IMG/VR virus record: IMGVR_UViG_3300046368_000725
Span: 1-61,638 of that record
Source: a virus
Direction: 5' to 3' (one strand)
Length of the DNA stretch: 61,638 bases
Position 1 is the first letter of the stretch; every line of letters begins with the position of its first letter. The translations under genes and the position numbers were made by a program. Below, piece by piece: positions 52,975 to 61,586 of this stretch. The notes under the pieces are model-generated. The model saw only the letters and a program-made list of their open reading frames with translations. It ran no database searches and was not told the DNA's origin.

Positions 52975-54087
52975 ATGACAGAAGATTTAAAATGGTCAAA
53001 TTATGACTTTACAAAAATACCCTTTGACGACATTGTTAGTGTTGGTCAGCGTACCCTGTTGTATCGTGATATATTTACTGTTAGTTGGCTCCTTGGAAGG
53101 TTCTGTAATTACAAATGCTCCTACTGCTGGCCTTATGCCCGCAGCGACCGTAAGGATCACCGTCCTACCGAACTATGCACACGGACCATAGATGAAATAA
53201 AGAGGCAAGCACGTGAAAACGGATTTAATAGTTATCATTTTAGTCTTAGTGGCGGTGAGCCTACTTTCCATCCTGGCTACTTGGACATTCTACAGCATCT
53301 GGCTGATGACGTAGACAATACTAACTATACCAGCGTACACATGACTAGTAACTGTAGTCGTAACATGCGTTGGTTTGAGCAGTATGTAGAAGCAGTAAAG
53401 CCGTTCCACCGTGCAAGCATTACAGCAAGTTTGCACACAGAGCACTTAAATACAAAGGAGAAGATGCAGGAGTTCGCAGACAAATTAATCCTGTGTCAAG
53501 AACACGATGTACAAGTTACAATTAATATGGTTATGGTTCCAGACTGGTTTGAACGAGATTGGGAAAATGCCCTGTTCTTCCACGAGCAAGGAATCAACGT
53601 CACACTCAAGCCGCAATCAGACCCTACTGCTAGTAGGGTGGTTGATGGATACAAACCGGAGGACCTAAAACGTTTACACAACGGCATGCCACAACGTGCG
53701 TACACAGAAAGCAAACGCAAGTGGGAAGGTCGTCCTAAACCAACATTTGAAATACCTACAGGTGTTGATGGAAAGCTGGACACTACTATACCGTGGCACA
53801 TGCAAATTGAAATGAAAGATGCTAACGGCAAAAACTGGTATATGGATCAAGCAGAACGTTTTAATGCATTTAACTTCAACAACTTTAAAGGTTGGAGTTG
53901 TAATGCAGGATATCAGGGTATTATTATTAGAGAACCTGATGGCAGTGTTAAACGCAGTTATAGTTGTCACGATGTACCACTTGGGAATATTGAAACAGGA
54001 TTTAAACTGTTTGATAAAGCTATGCCTTGTATAACAGGTAGTTGTGTCAGCAGTGCTGATAGCAAAATTCCTAAAAGGAAGTTATAA
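52975..54087 (+). CDS. Radical SAM protein with C-terminal cysteines
   Basis: 370 aa. CNYKCSYC (C44, C48, C51) follows a 40-residue N-terminus; SGGEPTFHPGYLD; ASLHTEHLNTK. A middle insert (KRKWEGRPKPTF) separates the core from FKGWSCNAG, SYSCHDVPLGNIE and PCITGSC. The DNA is richer in G+C than its surroundings: by hand 30 of 60 bases at 53101-53160 against 17 of 60 at 54181-54240, suggesting separate acquisition. The start lies directly after a sigma70-type promoter. Confidence 0.86.
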   Translation: MTEDLKWSNYDFTKIPFDDIVSVGQRTLLYRDIFTVSWLLGRFCNYKCSYCWPYARSDRKDHRPTELCTRTIDEIKRQARENGFNSYHFSLSGGEPTFHPGYLDILQHLADDVDNTNYTSVHMTSNCSRNMRWFEQYVEAVKPFHRASITASLHTEHLNTKEKMQEFADKLILCQEHDVQVTINMVMVPDWFERDWENALFFHEQGINVTLKPQSDPTASRVVDGYKPEDLKRLHNGMPQRAYTESKRKWEGRPKPTFEIPTGVDGKLDTTIPWHMQIEMKDANGKNWYMDQAERFNAFNFNNFKGWSCNAGYQGIIIREPDGSVKRSYSCHDVPLGNIETGFKLFDKAMPCITGSCVSSADSKIPKRKL

Positions 54088-55511
54088 TGGCAAACTTTAT
54101 TATCTTTGCAGGAATGCAGGAACCAGAACATTATGCTGTACGTTCCGGCGGACAATATCAACTTGCCTCGTGGTTACGTTCTTTTGGGTATACTGTAAAA
54201 GTAATAGACTTTTGTTTTAAGATTAGCCCTAACATTTTAGAAGAAATAGCTAACAAACATGTTGACGAGAATACACTTGCATTTGGAGTAAGTACTACTT
54301 TTTGGAATATTGACGTAGTTGTACATGATGGAGTAAAAATCGGCGGCATTTGTTGTCCTAAATGGGTAACACATTTAAAAGAAAAGTTTCAACAAACACA
54401 TCCTAATATAAAATGGGCACTTGGAGGATCAAACTCGTATTCTAGTGTAATAGACGATAACGACTGGATTCGTATACATCAGTTTGCAGAAGATGAAACA
54501 CTTGCAATGTTAGATACCTTATCAAACAAAATAGAAGTGCGTCCACTATTTAATATACAAAATTTTACACGAAAGTATCACAATGATGATGCTATTCAGC
54601 CCTATGAAACATTAAGTATTGAAATAAGCAGAGGGTGTATATTTAAATGTAAGTTTTGTCAGTTTCCTTTAATCGGTCGAAAAAAAGGAACTAATATAAG
54701 GCGTGAAGAAGATATTCGTACAGAGTTATTACAAAACTATCAGCAGTTTGGTACTACCAAATATTATTTTAGCGATGATACATTTAATGAAAGTTTGGAT
54801 AAAGTACAAATGATTCATCGTATTAGTAAGTCTTTGCCATTTGAGTTAGAATATGTTGCTTATTTAAGAATAGACTTATTAGCAGCTAATCCTGAAATGA
54901 TAACTTTACTTCCTGAATCTGGATTGCGCAGTGCTTTTTTTGGCATTGAAACTTTTCAAACACAGGGTGCAAAAGCAATAGGAAAAGGATGGAACGGACA
55001 AAACGCAAAAGCCTTTTTGTTAGAACTAAAAAAAGAATGGAAAGATAAAACAAACTGGTGGATGGGAATGATTGTAGGTTTACCAGGGTGGAATAAAGAA
55101 CAAGAAGAAATAGATTTACAATGGATGATAGATAATGATATGAGTTGCTGGTGGCATTGGGCATTATACATTAATCCTATTAATGTCGAAGACGGCTCTC
55201 CGTTTGTAAGCGAGTTTGAAAAAAACTATGAAAAGTATGGATACCAGTTCACAGATGATAATCTTGTTAACTGGGTAAATGGTGATTTAGTACATACTGA
55301 GTTAGTTCAAGTAGCACTTGATTTAAACGACAAGTCTTTTCAGTACAAAAAAGTTGCTGGATTTCGAATAGGAGAATTTAGTACGTCTTTACAATGCTCA
55401 ATGGCAGATCTTGTAAATGTATACGAGATAGACGTATCCTACGATTTGTTATTGAATAATACAAAACAGTTTGTAAATAAATATATCGAATGCCAGTTGC
55501 AGGAAACCTAA
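54087..55511 (+). CDS. B12-binding-like radical SAM protein
   Basis: 474 aa with AAAAGGAAG before the ATG. The N-terminal 150 residues form a Rossmann-like domain (SGGQYQLASWLRSFGYTVKVIDF, FGVSTTFW, WALGGSN) as in cobalamin-binding radical SAM enzymes, but the DxHxxG cobalamin motif is not seen. The core motif CIFKCKFC (C184, C188, C191) follows SIEISRG, the form used by the Elp3/MiaB-like B12 class. LRSAFFGIET and GMIVGLPG are further class marks. The paralogue is at 60063. The reaction could be a methylation or ring change. Confidence 0.82.
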   Translation: MANFIIFAGMQEPEHYAVRSGGQYQLASWLRSFGYTVKVIDFCFKISPNILEEIANKHVDENTLAFGVSTTFWNIDVVVHDGVKIGGICCPKWVTHLKEKFQQTHPNIKWALGGSNSYSSVIDDNDWIRIHQFAEDETLAMLDTLSNKIEVRPLFNIQNFTRKYHNDDAIQPYETLSIEISRGCIFKCKFCQFPLIGRKKGTNIRREEDIRTELLQNYQQFGTTKYYFSDDTFNESLDKVQMIHRISKSLPFELEYVAYLRIDLLAANPEMITLLPESGLRSAFFGIETFQTQGAKAIGKGWNGQNAKAFLLELKKEWKDKTNWWMGMIVGLPGWNKEQEEIDLQWMIDNDMSCWWHWALYINPINVEDGSPFVSEFEKNYEKYGYQFTDDNLVNWVNGDLVHTELVQVALDLNDKSFQYKKVAGFRIGEFSTSLQCSMADLVNVYEIDVSYDLLLNNTKQFVNKYIECQLQET

Positions 55512-55512
55512 A

Positions 55513-56238
55513 ATGTATTATTCTAAAGAACTAATGAAGGCTCAAAACAAAACAATGTTTCCTTCTGAGTTGTTTGAAAACTTTTTTAGTACCAGCGAGT
55601 TTGACAAAATAAAAACTATAGCAGCCGAGCTTGAAGAAAACGATCCTGTTGTACATTCAGGACAACAGTATACTAAGTTTAACTATTATGAAAGTACGCT
55701 TGATAGTCTACTTAGCGACCGCATAAAAGATATAATAGGACCTCACAATGTATATCTATCAGTAGTTTCAAACACACTTGGTAATCCTGTTCCAACGCAT
55801 ACTGATCATAACTTAGCTGATGTTAGAGAAAATGCGTTACCCTATGCAACACTGTGTATTCCTTTAGATGTTGTAAGTGAGGATAGTAATTGGGGAACAG
55901 CATCTACTATAACATTTGACCAATATTATTTTCCTGATCAAGACTGGGAACAACGCCGTCATATTTTTACAGGTTTCTTAAAACCTAACACAATAAAAAA
56001 CTCACAAGGATTTATAAAAGAAACTACTATTACACAGGAATATTATAATCGGTATTTAAATCAACATGAAGATTACAGTTTTTTTGAAGGAATGAGTATT
56101 GAAAAAATAATAGAATGGAAGAAAAATAGTCTTATGCTATGGCATCAATGTAGATTTCATTGTAGCGATTCATATAAAAGTTCGGGTACTAAAAACAAGA
56201 AAAGTATAATACTATGGACCACAAAGGAAAGTCAGTGA
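55513..56238 (+). CDS. Putative 2OG-Fe(II) oxygenase
   Basis: 241 aa. HTD (H96, D98) in PVPTHTDHNLAD, LCIPLDV strand, distal His near 216 in CRFHCSDSYKSS, and KKSIILWTT as last strand. An insert (about 125-190) holds many Tyr/Phe. The pattern resembles 51394 and, more distantly, 57975. It begins 1 nt after the B12-type radical SAM stop and ends in a GTGA overlap. Confidence 0.6.
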   Translation: MYYSKELMKAQNKTMFPSELFENFFSTSEFDKIKTIAAELEENDPVVHSGQQYTKFNYYESTLDSLLSDRIKDIIGPHNVYLSVVSNTLGNPVPTHTDHNLADVRENALPYATLCIPLDVVSEDSNWGTASTITFDQYYFPDQDWEQRRHIFTGFLKPNTIKNSQGFIKETTITQEYYNRYLNQHEDYSFFEGMSIEKIIEWKKNSLMLWHQCRFHCSDSYKSSGTKNKKSIILWTTKESQ

Positions 56239-56807
56239 ACTTTATTGAACTCAGCAACCTTCCTGTATACGATTTGTATACAGAATTTTTAAGACTTCTT
56301 GATGAAAAAAAAATATGGTGGCATCATGATGTAAACGATCAGATTTGTTTAAACGCAACCAAAGCTGATCCGTCAAACTGTTTAACAGGCAGAGGAAGTT
56401 TGTTTTTAGATTGGGATAGCTGTTACACAAACGAACACGGCAAACTAATAGTACCTCCTAGAAAAGTTCCTTTAAAGGAAGATAGCTTTGAGGTACTTTG
56501 TACAGGGTTTAAAGATTCATTATTTGAAGATGTGTATAATAGTGTAACTAAAAAATATAAAGTAGGCAGAATTCGCATAATGAATTCTAGGCCTAAAACT
56601 TGTTTAACTTGGCACAATGATGATACTCCTAGATTACATTATCCAATAAAAACACAAGACGGGTGTTTTATGGTTATTGAAAACAAAAGTAAGCATCTAA
56701 AACAAAATCAGTGGTACTGGACAAACACAGTTGTTCCTCATACTGCATTTAACGGTAGTACAGATGAAAGACTTCATTTGGTAGTTACAATATTGGGTGA
56801 TAAATGA
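56235..56807 (+). CDS. Aspartyl/asparaginyl hydroxylase-like 2OG-Fe(II) oxygenase (GTG start)
   Basis: 190 aa from the GTG at 56235, which overlaps the previous TGA (GTGA) and has AAAGGAAAG just upstream; an ATG at 56214 adds 7 residues but lacks a site. Ligands: HND (H127, D129) in TCLTWHNDDTPR, H169 in VPHTAFNGS, R179 in ERLHLVV. The order matches the 27363 and 49368 proteins. A GRGSLFLDWD segment in the N-terminal half is not recognised. Confidence 0.65.
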   Translation: MNFIELSNLPVYDLYTEFLRLLDEKKIWWHHDVNDQICLNATKADPSNCLTGRGSLFLDWDSCYTNEHGKLIVPPRKVPLKEDSFEVLCTGFKDSLFEDVYNSVTKKYKVGRIRIMNSRPKTCLTWHNDDTPRLHYPIKTQDGCFMVIENKSKHLKQNQWYWTNTVVPHTAFNGSTDERLHLVVTILGDK

Positions 56808-57298
56808 AATACGCAATAACAGGACATACATCTGGTATAGGAAAAGCTATATCTGAATCAGTCACAAACTTTATTGGATTTAGTAAAAGCACAGGATATA
56901 ATATCAATGAACACATTGATAGAAAACATATTATTAAACAATGCAATGATGTTGATATTTTTATAAACAATGCACATGATGGGTTTGGGCAAACTTATAT
57001 GTTGTTAGATCTGTTCCATGCGTTTAAAGATACTAATAAAACAATAATCAATGTTGGTAGTGTAATAGCAGAAGACGAAACAATATTAAAAAACTATGAA
57101 CATTTGTTAGAATATCAAATACAGAAAAAATCATTGCGTGTTTTACACAACGATTTGATTAAGTTAGATACAACTTTGAATTTAAAATATACTCAGTTTG
57201 GGTATGTAGGAACTGAACGCATATTACAAAAGTATCCCAACATGGCTACTACAGAATATATTACAGTAGACAACGCAGTTGACATAATACTGTCATAA
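56804..57298 (+). CDS. Short-chain dehydrogenase (SDR), short form
   Basis: 164 aa against the usual 240-250. TGHTSGIG (6-13) binds the nicotinamide cofactor, INNAHDGF corresponds to NNAG, INVGSVI carries the catalytic Ser, and YQIQKKSL holds the Tyr-x-x-x-Lys pair. The C-terminal substrate part is trimmed to about 40 residues. ATGA overlap with the oxygenase gene. It would oxidise an alcohol or reduce a ketone on the operon's product. Confidence 0.75.
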   Translation: MKYAITGHTSGIGKAISESVTNFIGFSKSTGYNINEHIDRKHIIKQCNDVDIFINNAHDGFGQTYMLLDLFHAFKDTNKTIINVGSVIAEDETILKNYEHLLEYQIQKKSLRVLHNDLIKLDTTLNLKYTQFGYVGTERILQKYPNMATTEYITVDNAVDIILS

Positions 57299-57301
57299 AT
57301 A
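57294..57301 (+). promoter_or_regulatory. Late-like box CATAAATA
   Basis: A 7-of-8 match overlapping the SDR stop region, 19 nt before the nitroreductase ATG. GAGGAG (57306-57311) follows. The same box stands before the paralogue at 52839. Confidence 0.55.
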
Positions 57302-57320
57302 CATTGAGGAGAATTTATTG

Positions 57321-57971
57321 ATGAACCATACAGAAGTAAAAAAAGCAATTATTAGAAGTCAGCATTGTCAACGCAACTGGGATTTACAAAAACAGATTCC
57401 GCAGGATGACATTGATTTAATAGTCCATAGTGTAACAAACTGTCCTAGCAAACAGAATATTTCCTTTTATAAAGTTCATGTAATTACCAATAGACAAGTT
57501 ATTGAAAATATTCATGACACTACTTCAGGTTTTTTAAATTACGAAACAGGAAAGAATGAAACCAACAGTCAAGTACTAGCAAACTTAGTATTAGCATTTG
57601 AAGTTGAAGATTATATGAGTAGACATACTACTGATACAGTACATCGAAATGACGAAATGTGGGCACATGATGATGGTAAACTAACGGCTGCTCAAAAGGA
57701 AAATTTAGAAAAAGATGCACACATGGCAATTGGTATTGCAGCAGGATATGCAAATCTTATTTCTAGTATGCTACACTACGGAACAGGGTGTTGTGCATGT
57801 TTTGACGCAACAGAAGTTGCAACTATAGTTGGTGCTAAAAATCCAATCAAACTGTTAATGGGGATTGGCTTCAAAAATAAATCAAGACCACGCAGAGAGC
57901 ATCATAGCAAACCTGAATTTGTTTTTCCAACCAAATCTAAGCAAGAGATACAAGTAAATCATATAAAATAA
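57321..57971 (+). CDS. Nitroreductase-family FMN protein, paralogue of 52204
   Basis: 216 aa from the ATG at 57321; a TTG precedes it but GAGGAG fits the ATG. IIRSQHCQRNWDL, TNCPSKQNISFY, SQVLANLVLAF, then HMAIGIAAGYANLIS and GTGCCACFDA. The two window copies share all these blocks. An insert near residue 110 (RNDEMWAHDDGKL) is longer here. Likely FMN-dependent redox on a small molecule or flavin. Confidence 0.77.
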   Translation: MNHTEVKKAIIRSQHCQRNWDLQKQIPQDDIDLIVHSVTNCPSKQNISFYKVHVITNRQVIENIHDTTSGFLNYETGKNETNSQVLANLVLAFEVEDYMSRHTTDTVHRNDEMWAHDDGKLTAAQKENLEKDAHMAIGIAAGYANLISSMLHYGTGCCACFDATEVATIVGAKNPIKLLMGIGFKNKSRPRREHHSKPEFVFPTKSKQEIQVNHIK

Positions 57972-57974
57972 TAT

Positions 57975-58637
57975 ATGACAGTTAAAATGTATAAATCTGT
58001 GTTGTCTGCCCACGTAGTAGATAACCTTCTCGATTTCTTTAATAATAATACACATCTACACTATGACACAATGGGAATGACTAAAATTGGACAGCCCTGG
58101 AGTCATATACAACACATACTTGAACCTATTTTAAAAAAATATATACCTGTTGACAAAAACTTAGGTGATAATTTTTATAAGCACGACTTTCCTTACTTTA
58201 CACATATAGATAGCGGAAACAATAAAAATAGTTACAATATTTTAATCCCACTTTATGTAAGTGATAATGCAGAACAAAAGTTTGTTGTGTTTGATCAGCA
58301 TTGTACTGATTACAGTGGTGCAACATGGTTAGGTGATATATGGAAACCTGAACAAGATTTTAACCTTAATAAAAAACGTGACTTTCCATACAAAGACCCA
58401 ACAGTAATTGGCTGTACCGATCAGCCTATTTCTGACGATATGTATGAAATATTAAAATATGATTATCGCAATGAAGAACAGTTTTACGGTTTAACTGGTA
58501 CTGCATATGATTATAAGCCAGGCAACATACTTGTATTTCCTAGCAATCAGTTACACTGCACAGGTCGTATGGATTGTGATTATAAAATAGGGCTAAGTTT
58601 GCGGTTTGAAATACTTGACAAAACTGTATTTCTGTAA
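57975..58637 (+). CDS. Putative 2OG-Fe(II) oxygenase
   Basis: 220 aa. HID (H77, D79) in FPYFTHIDSGNN, the strand YNILIPLYV, distal His near 195 in SNQLHCTGRMD and a final IGLSLRFEI with Arg. The arrangement is the standard HxD...H...R set. Its last codons contain the -35 element of the next promoter. Confidence 0.62.
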   Translation: MTVKMYKSVLSAHVVDNLLDFFNNNTHLHYDTMGMTKIGQPWSHIQHILEPILKKYIPVDKNLGDNFYKHDFPYFTHIDSGNNKNSYNILIPLYVSDNAEQKFVVFDQHCTDYSGATWLGDIWKPEQDFNLNKKRDFPYKDPTVIGCTDQPISDDMYEILKYDYRNEEQFYGLTGTAYDYKPGNILVFPSNQLHCTGRMDCDYKIGLSLRFEILDKTVFL

Positions 58638-58643
58638 TATAAT
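58615..58643 (+). promoter_or_regulatory. Sigma70-type promoter, leaderless arrangement
   Basis: TTGACA (58615-58620), 17 nt, TATAAT (58638-58643), ATG at 58650, exactly seven bases after the -10. The -35 and the spacer lie in the end of the previous gene. No ribosome site. Confidence 0.82.
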
Positions 58644-58649
58644 AAAGAT

Positions 58650-59630
58650 ATGAAACCACAAGATAAACAATCAATTCTTTTGAGTTTGGCTCAGTTTATT
58701 GAAGATAATCAAGAATATATTCTACAACTAGAACCTACTGCTCTTATTAATATCAGTGTTGATATTTGTAGATATTATGCTGGTGCAGCTCGAAACCTAA
58801 TAGCCGTGCCTGAATATGAATACTTTAAGACATGCACTAGTAGTATGAGATGGGAATCAAAAGGACACTGTTTAGGTGTTGTTCCTTGGAACTATCCATT
58901 GGTTATAGCATTATGGAAAATAGCGCCGGCACTAGCAGCTGGATGCACTATTGATATTAAACTAAATGATGGTAATGTAGGTGCCTTGCCTTGGATATTA
59001 GATAACTGGAAAAACAAATACAATAGTGTAAAAATAGTCAACAATATAAATTTACAAGAGTATGACTTTGTTGATATAACAGGCAGCAAGAAAACAGCAG
59101 ATTATTTTAAATCAAACCACCATGATGTAAACGCAGATGTAGGCGGAGCAAGTATAGCAGTTGTTAACGATGGTAATTCGGCATTTATATTAGAAAATCT
59201 TGAATGGAGTGTTAAGTACAATCTTGGAGCAGATTGCACAGCACCTAAACATATTTTTGTTGTTGAAAAACTACTTGATACTGTAACAAAAATTGACGGT
59301 GTTACCTTAGGAGAGTGCAATGATATTGATCACTTTTCTCCTACAGCAACAGTAAGCACATATACAAATATCAAAGATCTTGTAAAACAAATAAACCAAC
59401 TTCCTAATAGATTAGGATTGCATTTATACACCAAAGATTTAGCAACCAAACGTTATGTAGTTGAACATGCACGTTGGGGAACTATCTTTGTAAACAAACC
59501 ATTAACTGTGCCAGTTGAAATGCCACACAGTGGAATGGCTTCTAGCGGCAATACATTCAATCAAAGTTTTTTTAAAATATATCAATATCTTGTACCCAAA
59601 CATATTGTTGTAGGAGATCAGATTGATTGA
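58650..59630 (+). CDS. Miniature aldehyde dehydrogenase
   Basis: 326 aa against about 480. Core motifs remain: PWNYPLVIALWKIAPALAAG (79-98), TGSKKT (144-149), DVGGAS (163-168) and GADCTAPKHIFV with the catalytic C196. PHSGMASSGN near the end matches the PxGGxxxSG motif. The general-base Glu of the usual ELGGKS is Asp here (D163). About 60 N-terminal residues and part of the middle are missing. It would oxidise an aldehyde with NAD(P)+; activity with Asp is uncertain. Confidence 0.82.
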   Translation: MKPQDKQSILLSLAQFIEDNQEYILQLEPTALINISVDICRYYAGAARNLIAVPEYEYFKTCTSSMRWESKGHCLGVVPWNYPLVIALWKIAPALAAGCTIDIKLNDGNVGALPWILDNWKNKYNSVKIVNNINLQEYDFVDITGSKKTADYFKSNHHDVNADVGGASIAVVNDGNSAFILENLEWSVKYNLGADCTAPKHIFVVEKLLDTVTKIDGVTLGECNDIDHFSPTATVSTYTNIKDLVKQINQLPNRLGLHLYTKDLATKRYVVEHARWGTIFVNKPLTVPVEMPHSGMASSGNTFNQSFFKIYQYLVPKHIVVGDQID

Positions 59631-60066
59631 ATACATTACATTTTTAGACATACAAGAAATTTGGAAAAAACATCTCTGGCCTAACAGAAAAGAAATATTG
59701 CCAATGAGTAATATGAGATATGAGGATATACCTTATACTAGTATAAGTAAAAAATATACTCCGACTTTTTTTGCTTATATTGTCGATGGCGAAATAGCAG
59801 GAGTTAATAGCGGACATTGCAGTAGTAGATTTCACTATAGGAGTAGAGGGTTGTTTGTATTTCCTCAATATAGAAAAAAAGGAATTGGCACAAAGTTGTT
59901 GAAACATGCTTGTTATCTTGGACGCAACGCAGAAATGGTTTACTGTTGGAGCCTGCCAAGGAAAGTTGCATTAGAAACTTATTTAAATGCTGGTTTTGAA
60001 CAAACAAGCAAGTTTTTTGAAACTGAAACTAGCGAACAGAACTGTTATGTGATTAAACCAACATGA
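59623..60066 (+). CDS. GNAT acetyltransferase (TTG start)
   Basis: 147 aa from a TTG at 59623 with AGGAG 6 nt upstream. VDGEIAGVNSGH is the central strand, LFVFPQYRKKGIGTKLLKHA carries the acetyl-CoA loop RKKGIG, and ALETYLNAGFEQTSKF is the usual C-terminal element. Length is normal. It overlaps the dehydrogenase and B12-type radical SAM genes. It probably acetylates an amine on the operon's product. Confidence 0.8.
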   Translation: MIEYITFLDIQEIWKKHLWPNRKEILPMSNMRYEDIPYTSISKKYTPTFFAYIVDGEIAGVNSGHCSSRFHYRSRGLFVFPQYRKKGIGTKLLKHACYLGRNAEMVYCWSLPRKVALETYLNAGFEQTSKFFETETSEQNCYVIKPT

Positions 60067-61586
60067 TTTATGATGTAGTGCTATTTACAGAATGCAATGG
60101 TAGTATAGGTTGGGGCAGAGATGCAGGCGCCTACACAGTTGCCAGCAGACTACGTGAAACAGGACACAACGTTAAAGTTATAGATTTCTTTAGTCATTTT
60201 ACTGAAGAACGGTTTAAACGTGCTATAGATTTATATGTAAGCAAACAAACAAAGTTTCTAGGATTTAGTAGTACACATTTTAGTACACTAATGCCAGAAG
60301 ACTGGGAAACACATTGGAGTGCAGATAGTAGAACACGCAAAAGTAATATGTGGAATGTATACTTTCCTTTTTCACCAGAAGAAGTTTCTAAATGGTTTGA
60401 TAATGCAAAAGCCAAATATCCTAATATAAAGATAGTTGTAGGTGGCCAGAAGGTTGCACAAAAAAGAGCATTGCAAAAAAAGTATCCTATGGTAGACTTA
60501 TGGGTAGGAGGTATGGCCGATAAAAGTGTGTTAGGATTAATGGAACAGTTTCCTGACACCAACTTTGTTAAGTCAGAACTTGATTATGGTAGCATGACAG
60601 AGCAAGAGTTTAGGTATAGTAAAATACATTGGACTGACGATGACTACATATTTCCACATGAAGCACTACCATTAGAAATCAGTAGAGGTTGTCCCTTTAA
60701 CTGTGCCTTTTGTGACTACCCTAAAAAAGCAGTAAACAGTTGGACCTTGGACGAAACACATTTGCGAGATGTACTAATAGAAAACTACGAACGTTTTGGT
60801 ACACAGCACTACATGATTACCGATTATCAGCTCAACGAAAACATGCGAAAGATGAGTCTAATACACAATGTATTTACTAACCTACCTTTTGATATTACAT
60901 GGAGTGGTTTTGGCAGACTTGATTTGTTATACCAAAAGCCTGAAATGATTAGTATGATACAAGAAAGTGGCTGCCGCAGTATACAATGGGGAATAGAAAC
61001 AGTTACAGATCAGGTAGGGCCTCTTATAGGCAAAGTAACCAAACGTTATATTATCGAAAGTGCATTAGAACAATGTAAAAGTGCATGGGGAGATAGTATA
61101 GTACAAGGCAGCGGATTCATACTAGGATTACCAGGAGAAACAAAGTCTAGTTGTATTGAACTAGTAGATTGGATTAGTACACAGCCATGGCTTGATGCTT
61201 GGGAGATAACTCCTCTATATATTGGCGGATATGATCCTAACAAAGAATATACTATTGATTATAGTAGAATACAACGCAATCCTGAAAAATACGGATACAC
61301 AGTTACACTTGAAAAGAATGCAAACGGCATATATGTTGAAGACTGGAAAAACGGTGACATGACAAAGTCAGACATGATAAATATTATCGAGCAAGCACAA
61401 AAAGGTACTGCTTGGCAAAAACGTATTATGACATCATATTTAGGATACAGTCGTGCTAGTAATTTAAGATTTACACACAGTGAGATTATTAGTGCAGATA
61501 AAAATAATACAACATGGATTAGACAACACGCTAATAATTATAATCAACTAGCAAATGAATATTTAAGGAAAAATAACTTATTATGA
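60063..61586 (+). CDS. B12-binding-like radical SAM protein, paralogue of 54087
   Basis: 507 aa. N-terminal Rossmann-like half (GRDAGAYTVASRLRETGHNVKVIDF, FLGFSSTHF, KIVVGGQK) without a DxHxxG motif. Core CPFNCAFC (C210, C214, C217) after PLEISRG, then CRSIQWGIET and GFILGLPGET. It lines up with 54087 throughout. Overlaps the next gene by ATGA. Confidence 0.84.
   Translation: MIYDVVLFTECNGSIGWGRDAGAYTVASRLRETGHNVKVIDFFSHFTEERFKRAIDLYVSKQTKFLGFSSTHFSTLMPEDWETHWSADSRTRKSNMWNVYFPFSPEEVSKWFDNAKAKYPNIKIVVGGQKVAQKRALQKKYPMVDLWVGGMADKSVLGLMEQFPDTNFVKSELDYGSMTEQEFRYSKIHWTDDDYIFPHEALPLEISRGCPFNCAFCDYPKKAVNSWTLDETHLRDVLIENYERFGTQHYMITDYQLNENMRKMSLIHNVFTNLPFDITWSGFGRLDLLYQKPEMISMIQESGCRSIQWGIETVTDQVGPLIGKVTKRYIIESALEQCKSAWGDSIVQGSGFILGLPGETKSSCIELVDWISTQPWLDAWEITPLYIGGYDPNKEYTIDYSRIQRNPEKYGYTVTLEKNANGIYVEDWKNGDMTKSDMINIIEQAQKGTAWQKRIMTSYLGYSRASNLRFTHSEIISADKNNTTWIRQHANNYNQLANEYLRKNNLL

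Noticed and set aside
60194-60562. 122-codon open frame on the minus strand
   Set aside because: Shadow of the B12-like radical SAM gene.
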